NCBI RefSeq assembly: GCF_017309585.1
Contig: NZ_CP071321.1
Coordinates: 992,001 to 1,056,000, forward strand
DNA: 64,000 nucleotides
Direction of reading: 5' to 3'
DNA from: Nitrogeniibacter aestuarii
Lineage (GTDB): Bacteria; Pseudomonadota; Gammaproteobacteria; Burkholderiales; Rhodocyclaceae
The notes below the pieces were generated by a model. It had not been told where the DNA came from and searched no databases. It saw only the letters and a program-made list of their open reading frames with translations. Below are positions 8,972 to 18,008 of this stretch, piece by piece. Made by a program: the position numbers and the translations under genes. How positions within the stretch are numbered: position 1 is the first letter of the stretch; every line of letters begins with the position of its first letter.

Positions 8972-9754
8972 ATGAATCAAGCACTTCGAATCATCGCGCT
9001 CGGCGCCGTCTTTTCCGGCAGCGCGTTCACCCCGCTGGCCCATGCCGAAGGCGACAGCTCGTCGTTTTCGACCAGCGCCAATGTGGGGCTCTACTCCCAG
9101 TATGTGTTCCGCGGCATCGGCTACACCCAGGAAAACCCGGCCGTGCAGGGCGGCTTCGACGTGTCGCATGAAAGCGGCCTCTACCTGGGGATCTGGGGTA
9201 CCAACGTCAGTGACGCAGCACTGAACAACGCCGCGGGCGAGATCGACATCTACGGCGGCTACGCGGGCCAGGTCGGTGACTTCGGCTACGACGTCGGTTT
9301 CCTGCAGTTCCTCTTTCCGGGTGGCGAGATCAACGGCACGAACGAGAGCTACAACACGCTCGAACTGTACGCGGGTGTCAGCTGGGGCCCGGTGGGGATC
9401 AAGTACTCGCACACCGTCACCGACTACTTCGGCTTCAACAACAAGACCTTCGGTCAGGGGCGGGGTGGTTCGAGCGGATCGAACTACATCGAAGCCAACG
9501 TCGGCTATGAATTCGCCCCCGGCTGGACCGCCATTGCGCATGCCGGTCGGCAGCACGTGGAGAACTACAACGAGTACAGCTTCAACGACTGGAAGCTCGG
9601 CGTGGCCTACGCCTTCGGCTCGGGCTGGGAGGCGGGTCTCGCGTGGGTCGATACCACCGCGGACTCGGACCTCTACACCGTCTGTGACGACAACAGTCAC
9701 TGCAAGGACACGGGCAAGGGCAAGGTCCTGGCCCACATCAAGCGCACGTTCTGA
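8972..9754 (+). CDS. Outer-membrane protein, TIGR02001-type, last gene of the qhp operon
   Basis: A 260-residue exported protein with a Sec signal (cleavage after PLAHA, about residue 25). The mature part has alternating aromatic/polar strands and ends in a terminal Phe (IKRTF), typical of a beta-barrel. The GLYSQYVFRGIGYTQ segment is characteristic of the TIGR02001 family, whose function is unknown. AGGAGG at 8961-8966 precedes the ATG. Its place directly after qhpG and before a strong terminator suggests co-expression, perhaps as an amine-uptake porin; that role is a guess. Confidence 0.7.
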   Translation: MNQALRIIALGAVFSGSAFTPLAHAEGDSSSFSTSANVGLYSQYVFRGIGYTQENPAVQGGFDVSHESGLYLGIWGTNVSDAALNNAAGEIDIYGGYAGQVGDFGYDVGFLQFLFPGGEINGTNESYNTLELYAGVSWGPVGIKYSHTVTDYFGFNNKTFGQGRGGSSGSNYIEANVGYEFAPGWTAIAHAGRQHVENYNEYSFNDWKLGVAYAFGSGWEAGLAWVDTTADSDLYTVCDDNSHCKDTGKGKVLAHIKRTF

Positions 9755-9845
9755 CAGAACACTGACTCCTCGTTCGTCGCACGATGCGGCGACTCCTAGC
9801 GCCGGAATTGCGCGCAGCGCTCAGTCTCCATTCTTCCGGTGTTTT

Positions 9846-9889
9846 CCCCACTGAATCGGCTCCGTTCGTTCAGTGGGGATTCTTTTTTT
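9846..9889 (+). terminator. Rho-independent terminator closing the qhp operon
   Basis: A perfect 10-bp inverted repeat (CCCCACTGAA at 9846-9855, TTCAGTGGGG at 9869-9878) followed within two bases by a T-rich run (TTCTTTTTTT). It lies about 90 bases after the outer-membrane protein gene. The rest of the 9755-10058 gap holds only the second hairpin at 10007 and no convincing gene. Confidence 0.9.
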
Positions 9890-10006
9890 GGGCGGCCTTG
9901 CCTCATGAAAGGGTTTCTTGTCTGAAAGGAGATATGGCGCGATTGATCAGGCGCTTCCTTGGTGAGCGGCTGTCGTTATGGATGTCCGTTGCGCGTGGCA
10001 GAATGA

Positions 10007-10035
10007 AAAGACCCGGTGAGCGCCGGGTCTTTCTT
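10007..10035. terminator. Hairpin terminator upstream of yigZ
   Basis: Inverted repeat AAAGACCCGG (10007-10016) and CCGGGTCTTT (10023-10032) with a TGAGCG loop and T-rich flanks on both sides, so it could stop transcription from either direction. It sits 25 bases before the yigZ start. Confidence 0.7.
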
Positions 10036-10058
10036 TTGCCTGCCGTCAGGAGGACGCA

Positions 10059-10667
10059 TTGCCGCAGACGCTATCCGAACCGTGCCATAGCGAGTTGATC
10101 ATCAAGAAAAGCCGTTTCATTGGCTGTGTGCAGCCCGTGTCCGACCGGGCGGCGGCGGTGGCGGTGGTCAATGAACTGCGCGGGGCACATCCGGGGGCGG
10201 CTCATGTGTGCTGGGCCTTGATGGCCGGTGGGCAGTCGGCGGCCGTAGACGACGGCGAACCCGGTGGCACTGCCGGCCGGCCGATGCTGGATGTGCTCAG
10301 GCATCAGGATCTGGAGGGTGTGCTGGCGACCGTGGTGCGTTACTACGGTGGCGTGAAACTGGGGGCCGGCGGTCTGGTACGCGCCTACACGGATGCGGTG
10401 GCTCAGGCCCTGCTGGGTGCGACGCGTCAGCCGCTGGTGCGCATGGCAGCGTTTGCTTGCGAAGTGCCGTACGCCTTCGAGGGGGTGGTTCGGCGCTTGC
10501 TTGACGATGCGGGCGCAACGCTTGACGGGGTGGCTCATGGCGAGTCGGTTCGCATGAGCATATCGCTCGGCGCTGAGGCGCTGGTGCAGCTGAAGGCCGC
10601 CGTCACGGAATCGACGCAGGGACGTGTGCTCTGGTTGCCTGATGACGATGGGGCGAGCACGGACTAG
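10059..10667 (+). CDS. yigZ: YigZ/IMPACT family protein
   Basis: A 202-residue protein with the UPF0029/IMPACT N-terminal domain: KKSRFIG near the start, then DDGEPGGTAGRPML and VVRYYGGVKLGAGGLVRAY (about residues 65-115). A C-terminal DUF1949-like region follows. The start is TTG, supported by a perfect AGGAGG (10048-10053) five bases upstream and the absence of an ATG before the conserved domain. The family is linked to translation regulation, but the bacterial role is not settled. The gene is monocistronic between a terminator and a convergent small gene. Confidence 0.88.
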   Translation: MPQTLSEPCHSELIIKKSRFIGCVQPVSDRAAAVAVVNELRGAHPGAAHVCWALMAGGQSAAVDDGEPGGTAGRPMLDVLRHQDLEGVLATVVRYYGGVKLGAGGLVRAYTDAVAQALLGATRQPLVRMAAFACEVPYAFEGVVRRLLDDAGATLDGVAHGESVRMSISLGAEALVQLKAAVTESTQGRVLWLPDDDGASTD

Positions 10668-10671
10668 ATCG

Positions 10672-10842
10672 TCAGACGATCAGGGTGCCCTCAAAGGGCA
10701 AGTAGGTCGGTTGATGATGTTCCACCGGCGCCGGATGGTTCGATTTGACGGCGTGCGGTGACTTGAACATGGTATGGCCGACGATGGCCAGCAGCATCAT
10801 GGTGGCAGCAAAGGCGTAGAGGGCGCGGTCGATAGTGGGCAT
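10672..10842 (-). CDS. Small single-span membrane protein (56 aa), unknown
   Basis: A 57-codon minus-strand frame from ATG at 10842 to TGA at 10672. GGGAG stands 9 bases upstream of the start. Third positions are strongly G/C, like real genes nearby. The product has one membrane helix (about residues 7-24, rich in Ala, Met and Leu) and a His/Pro-rich tail. Convergent with yigZ, with a 4-base gap. I do not recognise a family. It resembles other short respiratory or housekeeping membrane peptides in composition only. Confidence 0.5.
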   Translation of the reverse strand: MPTIDRALYAFAATMMLLAIVGHTMFKSPHAVKSNHPAPVEHHQPTYLPFEGTLIV

Positions 10843-11216
10843 GTTGAGGGCTCCCGAGCAACTGTTCGTTCCGGCGTCCGGGCGCGTCTTATGGGGCGCT
10901 TCCGCCGGATTATCTGTCTGGGACAGTGTTTATCCCTGAAGACATGCCAACGATAAGTTGCGCCGTTTCTTGCGGCAACTATCGGGTCGATTGGCTATTG
11001 CTATTGCGCTGCAAAAACAGTTCTCGTGGATGTCGCCAGCGGAGGCGTTCCGTCAATTCGTTGGAGTGTGGGGCCCTGGTTCAAAGGCGCAGGCCCCGAC
11101 GGATTCCGGTCGTCGCGCCGATGACAAGCGGCCTGACGTTTGCCGTGGCCAACACAGTATTGAAACCGGGGACGAGGACGTGGCCCGGATCGAGCTCTGG
11201 TGAGCTGACGTCCGAT
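10843..11216. other. Intergenic stretch without a convincing gene
   Basis: About 370 bases between the small membrane protein and the terminator of the BI-1 gene. An 81-codon plus-strand frame (TTG at 10958 to TGA at 11203) runs almost to the terminator. It has weak third-position bias, no clear Shine-Dalgarno and no recognisable domain, so it is not called. A small palindrome (CTGTCTGGGACAG, 10914-10926) and a hairpin at 10956-10979 are visible, with no assigned role. Confidence 0.4.
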
Positions 11217-11245
11217 AAAAAAGGCTCCCCGAAGGGAGCCTTTTT
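11217..11245. terminator. Bidirectional terminator downstream of the BI-1 gene
   Basis: A-tract, GGCTCCC, loop CGAA, GGGAGCC, T-tract: a symmetric hairpin with A6 on one side and T5 on the other, able to act on both strands. It is placed 16 bases after the minus-strand BI-1 stop. Confidence 0.85.
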
Positions 11246-11261
11246 CGTGGTGCCGGACGGG

Positions 11262-11939
11262 TCAGTCGTTGTTCATGAAACCCAGCAGATGCAGCAGGCT
11301 GGTGAAAAGGTTGAACAGCGACACGAACAGCGTGACCGTGGCCATGATGTAGTTGGTTTCGCCGCCGTGGATGATATTGGAGGTCTCATACAGGATGAGG
11401 CCGGACATCAGCAGCACGAATGCGGCAGAGACGGTCAGCGACAGGGCCGGGATGCTGAAGAAGATGGCGCCCAGGCCGGCCAGGAAGGCCACCAGGATGC
11501 CGACGGCCAGGAAACCGCCCATGAAGGAAAAGTCCTTGCGGGTGGTCAGCGCATAGCCTGACAGGCCCAGGAAGATGGCGCCAGTCAGCACGAAGGCGGT
11601 CATCACCGTCTGGCCGCCGTTGGGCAGTGCCAGATAGGCGTTGAGGATCGGGCCGAGGGTGTAACCCATGAAACCGGTCAGGCCGAATACCGCGAGAATG
11701 CCCCAGCTGCTGTTGCGCAGTTTGGTGGTGGCGAACAGCAGGCCGAAGTAGCCGACCAGTGTGATGATGATGCCCGGATGCGGCAGGTTCAGTGCCATGG
11801 CCGCACCAGCCGTGACGGCGGCGAACAGCAGCGTCATGGACAGCAGGGTGTAGGTATTGCGGATGACCTTGTTGGTCGCCAGGACGGAACGCTCACGCGC
11901 CTGGCCCACCTGTTGCGGGAACGGCGAAGTTCGATTCAT
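11262..11939 (-). CDS. Bax inhibitor-1 / YccA family integral membrane protein
   Basis: A 225-residue protein with about seven hydrophobic helices from residue 28 and a short polar N-terminus. It ends in LLHLLGFMNND, the typical C-terminus of the bacterial BI-1 (YccA/YbhL) family, which includes proton/Ca2+-leak and FtsH-modulating proteins. The start at 11939 is preceded by AGGAGA at a good distance; a longer in-frame extension lacks one. Divergent from the LysR regulator. Function in this organism is not deducible. Confidence 0.88.
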   Translation of the reverse strand: MNRTSPFPQQVGQARERSVLATNKVIRNTYTLLSMTLLFAAVTAGAAMALNLPHPGIIITLVGYFGLLFATTKLRNSSWGILAVFGLTGFMGYTLGPILNAYLALPNGGQTVMTAFVLTGAIFLGLSGYALTTRKDFSFMGGFLAVGILVAFLAGLGAIFFSIPALSLTVSAAFVLLMSGLILYETSNIIHGGETNYIMATVTLFVSLFNLFTSLLHLLGFMNND

Positions 11940-12084
11940 GTGTCGATCTCCTAAAAAGCTTTCCATGTGTGAGTCGGGACAGCGGCGCCCATGGTTCACG
12001 CACGCTAACGCCTTGCAGTGTAGGCTCTGGTTTTGATAGAACCAAATCGAATTAAGTTCATAAAAACATCGATTTTTTCGAGGT

Positions 12085-13011
12085 ATGGGGATGCCCGCGC
12101 TCAACTTCAAGCATCTGCGCTATTTCTGGATGGTCGCCAAGGCGGGCAGTATCGCCAAGGCCAGCGAGCAATTGCATCTGACGCCCCAGTCGGTGAGCGG
12201 GCAGATCACCGCCTTCGAAGCACGCATCGGCGTGGATCTGTTCAAGCGGGTCGGGCGGCGCCTGGAGCTGACCGAAGCAGGTCGGCGCGTGCTGCACTAC
12301 GCGGAGGAAATCTTTGCGCTGGGCGACGAATTGGTCGAGGCACTCAACGACCCGTCGTCGCCTCAGGTGGAGCCCTTGCGCGTCGGGATCGCCGATTCGG
12401 TCCCCAAGCAGGTGGCGTATCGGTTGGTGGCGCCGGCCTTGCAACTCGACACACCCACCCGGCTCGTGTGCCGTGAGGGACGGCTGGCGGCATTGCTGGC
12501 CGAATTGTCCATTCACCGGCTCGACATGGTCATCGCCGACCGGCCCCTGCCTGGCAATCTCAATGTGCGCGCGTATACCCACTCGTTGGGCGAAAGCGCG
12601 TTGGTCGTGCTGGGCCATCCGTCGCTGCACCAGGGCGAAGACGGCTTCCCCCAACTGCTCGATGAAGCCCCATTCCTGCTGCCGGGTGAAGACGTGAACG
12701 TGCGTGCGAGCCTGCTGCGCTGGTTCGAATCGAAGCGCGTGCGTCCGCGCATCGTGGGAGAATTCGACGACAGTGCGCTGATGACCGCTTTTGGCCGGGC
12801 CGGCGCCGGTTACTTTGCCGTGCCGGAGGCCGTGGCCCAGGATGTCACCGAGCAGACCGGGGCGCAGATCGTCGGGCGGGTGCCCGAAATTGCCGAGCAG
12901 TTGTACGCCATCACCGCCGAGCGGCGCTCGACGCACCCGGCCATCGTGGCGATCAGTGCGGCGGCGGCGGCCTCGGGGTTTACCCTGGCCGGGCAGGACG
13001 GTCAGGATTGA
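12085..13011 (+). CDS. LysR-family regulator, NhaR-like
   Basis: A 308-residue LysR-type regulator. The N-terminal winged helix begins LNFKHLRYFWMVAKAGS and includes LHLTPQSVSGQI. The C-terminal effector domain matches the NhaR-type group (RPLPGNLNVRAYTH). E. coli NhaR responds to Na+, but homologues have varied targets. Two in-frame ATGs (12085 and 12091) are possible starts. Divergent from the BI-1 gene (145-base gap), which may be its target. The hyi gene follows 13 bases after its stop. Confidence 0.85.
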   Translation: MGMPALNFKHLRYFWMVAKAGSIAKASEQLHLTPQSVSGQITAFEARIGVDLFKRVGRRLELTEAGRRVLHYAEEIFALGDELVEALNDPSSPQVEPLRVGIADSVPKQVAYRLVAPALQLDTPTRLVCREGRLAALLAELSIHRLDMVIADRPLPGNLNVRAYTHSLGESALVVLGHPSLHQGEDGFPQLLDEAPFLLPGEDVNVRASLLRWFESKRVRPRIVGEFDDSALMTAFGRAGAGYFAVPEAVAQDVTEQTGAQIVGRVPEIAEQLYAITAERRSTHPAIVAISAAAAASGFTLAGQDGQD

Positions 13012-13024
13012 ACGGGAGAAGCCG

Positions 13025-13798
13025 ATGCCACGCTTCAGCGCCAATGTCAGCATGTTGTTTACCGAGCACGCGTTTCTCGACCGATTCGAGGCGGCGCGGG
13101 CGGCGGGTTTCAAGGCAGTCGAGTGCCAGTTTCCGTATGACTGGCCCATCGGGGTCGTGGCCGAGGCGAAGGCGGCCAGCGGGCTGCCGCTGGTACTCCA
13201 CAATCTGCCTGCGGGAGACTGGTCGGCCGGTGAGCGTGGCATTGCCTGCCACCCTGACCGGATCGGGGAATTCCGCGCGGGGGTCGAACGTGCCGTCGAC
13301 TACGCCCGCGCGCTGGACTGCCCGCAGCTCAACTGTCTGGCCGGTATCGTGCCGCCCCATGTCACCGAGCGCGAAGCGCATGCCACGTTCGTCGCCAATC
13401 TTGCCTTTGCCGCACAGGTGCTCGGGTCGGCCGGTTTGCGTTTGCTCATCGAGCCGATCAATACCTTCGACATCCCGGGATTTTTTCTCAACCGCAGTGC
13501 CCAGGCCCTGGCGGTGATTGACGAGGTGGGCGCGGACAACCTGTTCGTGCAGTTCGATCTTTACCATGCGCAGCGTATGGAAGGCGAGTTGGCCGGCACG
13601 CTTGAACGCCATCTGTCCCGGATCGGCCACATTCAGTTGGCGGACAACCCGGGGCGGCACGAGCCCGGTACCGGAGAGATCAACTTTCCCTTCCTGTTCG
13701 CGCGTCTGGATGCCCTGGGCTACCGCGGCTGGGTCGGTGCCGAATATTTGCCCGAATCGGGTACGGTCGAGGGGCTGGGCTGGATGGATGAAACATGA
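13025..13798 (+). CDS. hyi: Hydroxypyruvate isomerase
   Basis: A 257-residue TIM-barrel enzyme of the Hyi/xylose-isomerase-like family, which interconverts hydroxypyruvate and tartronate semialdehyde in glyoxylate metabolism. Visible conserved blocks include PRFSANVSMLFTE at the start, LLIEPINTFDIPGFFL (metal-binding Glu), FDLYHAQ and HIQLADNPGRHEPGTGEI. Start at 13025 by the family N-terminus; GGGAGAAG lies just upstream. No gcl or glxR is adjacent, so the pathway partners are elsewhere. Confidence 0.9.
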   Translation: MPRFSANVSMLFTEHAFLDRFEAARAAGFKAVECQFPYDWPIGVVAEAKAASGLPLVLHNLPAGDWSAGERGIACHPDRIGEFRAGVERAVDYARALDCPQLNCLAGIVPPHVTEREAHATFVANLAFAAQVLGSAGLRLLIEPINTFDIPGFFLNRSAQALAVIDEVGADNLFVQFDLYHAQRMEGELAGTLERHLSRIGHIQLADNPGRHEPGTGEINFPFLFARLDALGYRGWVGAEYLPESGTVEGLGWMDET

Positions 13799-13851
13799 TG
13801 TGGGCCGCGTGGCGAACGGTCATGCGATTAACGTAGAATCCTGAGTTTCGA

Positions 13852-14886
13852 ATGACTATTGCCGGGCGCGACTTCGCCGTGAGAACCCTGTTATTGCTGC
13901 TGTTGCTGACGCCACTGTGGGCGCAGGCCGCCGAATTGAGCGTCAAGCCCTTGCGAGCGCTGGTGTCCTTTCCGGCCTTTCGTGCGAGTGCGACGGCCAA
14001 TCCGTTGTACGAGACCCAGCTGGCGTTTGCCGTGGATGGTCACATTGCACGCATGCAGGCGCGCGTGGGAGAGACGGTCGAGCAGGGGCAGACACTCGCT
14101 CAACTCGATGATCGCGAGTACCGCATCGGGCTCGATCAGGCCAAGGCACAGCTGGCACTGGTGCGCAGCCAGATCACCCTGGCCGAATCCCAGCTTGCGC
14201 AGAGTGAGTCGCTGGCGAAGCAGAAATTCGTCAGCCCCGATGCGCTCAAAATCAAGCGGACCGAACTGGCCGTGCGACGAGCTGAGCGCGATGCCGCGCG
14301 TCAGGCGGTGGCGGCGGCTGAACTCGATCTCGAGCGTGCCTTGCTGAGGGCGCCCTTCCGCGCCGTGGTGCAGGCGCGGCAGGCCAGCGTGGGTGATTAC
14401 GTTTCGGCGGGCGAGGTGGTGTTCGCGCTTGCTGCAGTGGCCGAGCCGGAGATCCGCGCGGGCATTCCGGTTCAACAGGTGCCCGGTCTCAAGGCGGCGG
14501 AACAATGGACGCTGGCGGCCGCCGGCATGGAAATCCCCCTCAAGTTGCTCAGAGTGTCCGAGGTGGTCGACACGACCGGACAGACGCAGGAGGCGGTGTT
14601 CGCGCCGCTTCAGCAGATGCCGATCGGTCTGGCGGGCGAGGTGCGCTGGCAGGGCAATCGCGCCTTGCTGCCGCCGGGCTATGTGCAACGCCGCGAGGGG
14701 CGCTACGGGGTGTTCGTGATGGACGGCAAGGTGCCGGTGTTCCGCGAACTGCCGGACGCGCAGGCCGGGCGGCCGGCGATGGTGCCCGCATCGTGGCCGC
14801 TGGATCTGCCCGTGGTGGATGAGGGGCGCTATCAGATCGGTCTCGAAAAGGCCGGGGACGCGGTCGACGCAGGGTCGTCGCAATGA
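13852..14886 (+). CDS. RND efflux periplasmic adaptor (membrane fusion protein)
   Basis: A 344-residue secreted adaptor: Sec signal (LLLLLLLTPLWAQA), a lipoyl-like half motif (VGETVEQGQTLAQLDD, about residues 73-88), an alpha-hairpin coiled coil (about 90-165), then the second lipoyl half (LLRAPFRAVVQ) and a beta domain. It is short for the family and has no lipobox. The stop overlaps the start of the RND pump by 4 bases, so the two form a unit. No TolC-like gene lies nearby. A TAGAAT element just upstream may be a -10. Confidence 0.9.
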   Translation: MTIAGRDFAVRTLLLLLLLTPLWAQAAELSVKPLRALVSFPAFRASATANPLYETQLAFAVDGHIARMQARVGETVEQGQTLAQLDDREYRIGLDQAKAQLALVRSQITLAESQLAQSESLAKQKFVSPDALKIKRTELAVRRAERDAARQAVAAAELDLERALLRAPFRAVVQARQASVGDYVSAGEVVFALAAVAEPEIRAGIPVQQVPGLKAAEQWTLAAAGMEIPLKLLRVSEVVDTTGQTQEAVFAPLQQMPIGLAGEVRWQGNRALLPPGYVQRREGRYGVFVMDGKVPVFRELPDAQAGRPAMVPASWPLDLPVVDEGRYQIGLEKAGDAVDAGSSQ

Positions 14887-17800
14887 GCTGGTATCGCCGG
14901 CTGATCGAAAATCATCCGCTGGCCAATATCGCCTTTGCGCTGGTGCTCATTGGCGGCATCGTTACCTACCTGGTGCTGCCCCGGGCGCAAGACCCCGAGA
15001 TCAATTTCAACTGGGTGCAGATTTCCACCGTGCTACCGGGCGCGTCGGCCGAGGACGTGGAGCAGGAGGTCACCTCGCCGCTCGAGGATGCGATCGCCCA
15101 GGTCAAGGACATCAAGTTCGTGTCGTCGTCGAGCCGCGAGAACCTGTCGTCCATTCTCGTGCGCTTCGAAGAGATTTCCACCCGCGAGTTCGACAAGCGC
15201 ATCAACGATCTGCGCCGGGAGATCCAGAACAAGGCGTCCGATGAGCTGCCCGATGAAGCCGACGACCCGCACGTACTGGAGCTCACGTCGTCCAACGGTT
15301 TTCCGACGGCCATGCTGGCGGTCTATGCGCCTGCCCGAGACGAGCGCCTGCGCCGGGCGGCGTTCAACCTGAAGAAAGACCTGGAGCGCCTGCCCGGGGT
15401 GGATACCGTGATTGCGGCGGGGCTGGACGAGCCGGAACTGCATGTGGATTTCGATCCATCGGCCCTGTCCGCACGCAACATCTCGCCCCTGACGCTCTCC
15501 GATACCGTCAGTGCCTGGTTCCGCAATACCCTGGGTGGCCGTGTGCGGGTGGAAGACCGGGAGTGGCTGGTGCGGCTGCAGGGCAAGACCCCCGATCCCG
15601 ACACGCTGGCCGAAATGGCCGTGGTCACTCCGGAAGGGCGGGTGGCGCTCGATCAGGTGGCCACCGTCGAGCGCGCCCATGAGCGCACCACCCAGCTGGT
15701 GAGCATTCGCGGTCAGCCGGCGATCATGTTGTCGGTCAATAAAGAGAGCGGTACCAACACCATCGAGCTGGTCGAGCAGCTCAGCGCCATGGTGGCCGAG
15801 CGCAACCCCCTGCTGCTCAGCGAAGGCGTCCAGCTGGTGATGCTCGACGACCAGACCGGCATGACCCGCAGCGCCATCGGCGTGATGGAGTCGAACGCCC
15901 TGATCGGTCTGCTCGCCGTGCTGCTGATGTGCTGGCTGTTTCTGGGCTCGCGCATGGCGATTCTGGTGGGGCTGGGCGTGCCGTTTTCGCTGGCCGGCAC
16001 CTTCCTGATGGTCGAAATCATCGGCTCGACCCTCAACCTGACCGTGCTGCTTGGTGTGGTGATCGCCCTGGGCATGCTGGTGGACGATGCCGTGGTGGTC
16101 ATCGAGGCCATCTATTACCGCCTGCAGCGCGGCGAGGCGCCGATCGACGCGGTCATGAACGGGGTGGCCGAGGTGGCGGCCCCGGTGACCAGCGCAGTGC
16201 TCACCACCATGGCGGCCTTCTTGCCGCTCATGCTGCTGCCGGGCATCCTCGGCAAGTTCATGTTCGTGGTGCCGTTCGTGGTCACGACGGCGCTGGCGGT
16301 CAGCCTCTTCGAAGCGTTCTGGATTCTGCCCACCCATGTGATGTCGATCCGGCCGGAGGCCAGCCGGGGTGGGCGCACCCAGGCCTGGCGCGTGCGCTTC
16401 ACACACTGGGTGCGGGTCAAGTATTCGCGTCTGCTGATCCGCGTGATGCGATGGCCCAAGGTGGCGGTGCTGGTGGGCGTACTGCTCATGGCCGCGGCGG
16501 GCGGCATGATCGCCAGTGGCGTGGTGAAGACCCAGTTCTTCGCCTTCGATTCGCTGCGCCTGTTTTACGTGAATGTGGACATGCCCTCGGGCATTGCGCT
16601 GACCGACTCCCAGGCCGAAGCCGAGCGTATTGCCCGCATCGTCGATGACGAGTTGCCCGATGACATCGTGCGATCGGTCACCGCCTATGCCGGGCTCAAG
16701 TTCACCGAAACCGAACCGCTCTACGGCGACCATTACGCGCAGGTGCTGGTGTCCCTCAACCCGCGCACGAGCGACGGTGCCTTCACCGACGAAGTCATCG
16801 AATCGCTGCGGGGGCCGGTGATGTCCGCGGGAGGCGTATCCACCCGCTCGTTCCTGGAGATGAAAGGCGGTCCGCCAGCTGGCAAGGCCATCAGCGTGAA
16901 GGTGAAAGCGGACGACTACGAGGTGCTGCGCGCGGCCACCGACGCGCTCAAGGCCGAGGCGGCGAAGATTCCGGGCATCAAGGACCTGAGCGACGACGAC
17001 GTGGCGGGCCGGGCCGAACTGCGCCTGAGCCTCAACCGCGAGAAGCTCGCGCGTGCAGGCGTCCAGCCGGCGGTCGTGGCCCGGCTGGTGCGGCTCTATG
17101 GCGAGGGCGAGACCATTGCGAGCATTCGCGACGCGGGCGAAAAGGTGGAGGTGGTGGTGCGGGCGCGCCCGCAAACCCTCGGCCAGATCGAAGAGCTGCT
17201 CCAGCATGATGTCCTGCTCGATGACGGTCGCACCGTCTCGCTTGGCTCGCTCGTCGACGCCACCGAGAGGGTCGCCAAGGGCTACATCCGCCATTACCAG
17301 TTGCGCCGGGCCATCACCCTGGAAGCCGATCTGTTGCCCGAGACCACCGATACGGTGACGGCCAACGACATGCTCAAGGCCGCCTGGGCCACGCTGCAGC
17401 CGAGCTACCCGCAGGTGGCGCTCGATTTTTCCGGTGAGCTTGACGAAATCCAGGAGAGCATCGATGCCATGATCCGCCTGTTCTCCCTGGGCATCGGGCT
17501 CATCTACCTCATTCTCGCGACCCAGTTCCGCAGCTACTTCCAGCCGCTCATGATCATGGTGACCGTGCCGCTGGCCTTCACCGGGGTGGTGCTGGGCCTG
17601 TTCGTTTCGGGCAATCCGCTATCGCTCTATACCCTCTATGGCGTCATTGCGTTGACCGGTATCGCGGTCAACAGCGCGATCGTGCTCATCGCGGCAGCCA
17701 ATGAACGGCTTGAGGCCGGCATGAGCGTGCTGCACGCAGCCGTCTATGCCGCGCGCCGGCGGGTGGTGCCGATCCTGATCACGACGCTGACCACCATCGG

Positions 17801-18008
17801 TGGCCTCTTCTCGCTCGCCGTCGGGCTGGGCGGCAAATCGCTCATGTGGGGACCGGTGGCCGCAAGCATTGTGTGGGGGCTGGGTTTCTCGACCGTGCTC
17901 ACCCTGTTCGCGATTCCGCTCATCTACCGCATGTTCATGCGCGCGCATCATCGCTTCGATCCAGATCAAGGTGTTGATGCGGCACCTGTGCCATCCTTGG
18001 CCTCATGA
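14883..18008 (+). CDS. RND family efflux pump (AcrB-like inner-membrane transporter)
   Basis: A 1041-residue resistance-nodulation-division permease with the two-repeat layout: TM1 (about residues 10-32), a porter loop beginning RAQDPEINFNWVQIST, TM2-6 from about 335, and a second repeat with TM7 near 535 and TM8-12 from about 865. The GMLVDDAVVVIEAIYYRL block carries the paired Asp residues of the proton relay. This subfamily, with 'ENL' and 'DPE' porter motifs, is usually HAE-type rather than CusA-type. Substrate unknown. Neighbouring metal-linked genes hint at, but do not prove, metal export. Confidence 0.92.
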   Translation: MSWYRRLIENHPLANIAFALVLIGGIVTYLVLPRAQDPEINFNWVQISTVLPGASAEDVEQEVTSPLEDAIAQVKDIKFVSSSSRENLSSILVRFEEISTREFDKRINDLRREIQNKASDELPDEADDPHVLELTSSNGFPTAMLAVYAPARDERLRRAAFNLKKDLERLPGVDTVIAAGLDEPELHVDFDPSALSARNISPLTLSDTVSAWFRNTLGGRVRVEDREWLVRLQGKTPDPDTLAEMAVVTPEGRVALDQVATVERAHERTTQLVSIRGQPAIMLSVNKESGTNTIELVEQLSAMVAERNPLLLSEGVQLVMLDDQTGMTRSAIGVMESNALIGLLAVLLMCWLFLGSRMAILVGLGVPFSLAGTFLMVEIIGSTLNLTVLLGVVIALGMLVDDAVVVIEAIYYRLQRGEAPIDAVMNGVAEVAAPVTSAVLTTMAAFLPLMLLPGILGKFMFVVPFVVTTALAVSLFEAFWILPTHVMSIRPEASRGGRTQAWRVRFTHWVRVKYSRLLIRVMRWPKVAVLVGVLLMAAAGGMIASGVVKTQFFAFDSLRLFYVNVDMPSGIALTDSQAEAERIARIVDDELPDDIVRSVTAYAGLKFTETEPLYGDHYAQVLVSLNPRTSDGAFTDEVIESLRGPVMSAGGVSTRSFLEMKGGPPAGKAISVKVKADDYEVLRAATDALKAEAAKIPGIKDLSDDDVAGRAELRLSLNREKLARAGVQPAVVARLVRLYGEGETIASIRDAGEKVEVVVRARPQTLGQIEELLQHDVLLDDGRTVSLGSLVDATERVAKGYIRHYQLRRAITLEADLLPETTDTVTANDMLKAAWATLQPSYPQVALDFSGELDEIQESIDAMIRLFSLGIGLIYLILATQFRSYFQPLMIMVTVPLAFTGVVLGLFVSGNPLSLYTLYGVIALTGIAVNSAIVLIAAANERLEAGMSVLHAAVYAARRRVVPILITTLTTIGGLFSLAVGLGGKSLMWGPVAASIVWGLGFSTVLTLFAIPLIYRMFMRAHHRFDPDQGVDAAPVPSLAS

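Noticed and set aside
9934..10098. Small Arg-rich frame with a purine-rich leader
   Set aside because: It runs through the hairpin at 10007-10035 and into yigZ in another frame, so it is not a credible gene.
10958..11203. 81-codon frame ending just before a terminator
   Set aside because: TTG start without clear ribosome-binding site, weak codon bias and no recognisable family. The terminator is explained by the BI-1 gene.
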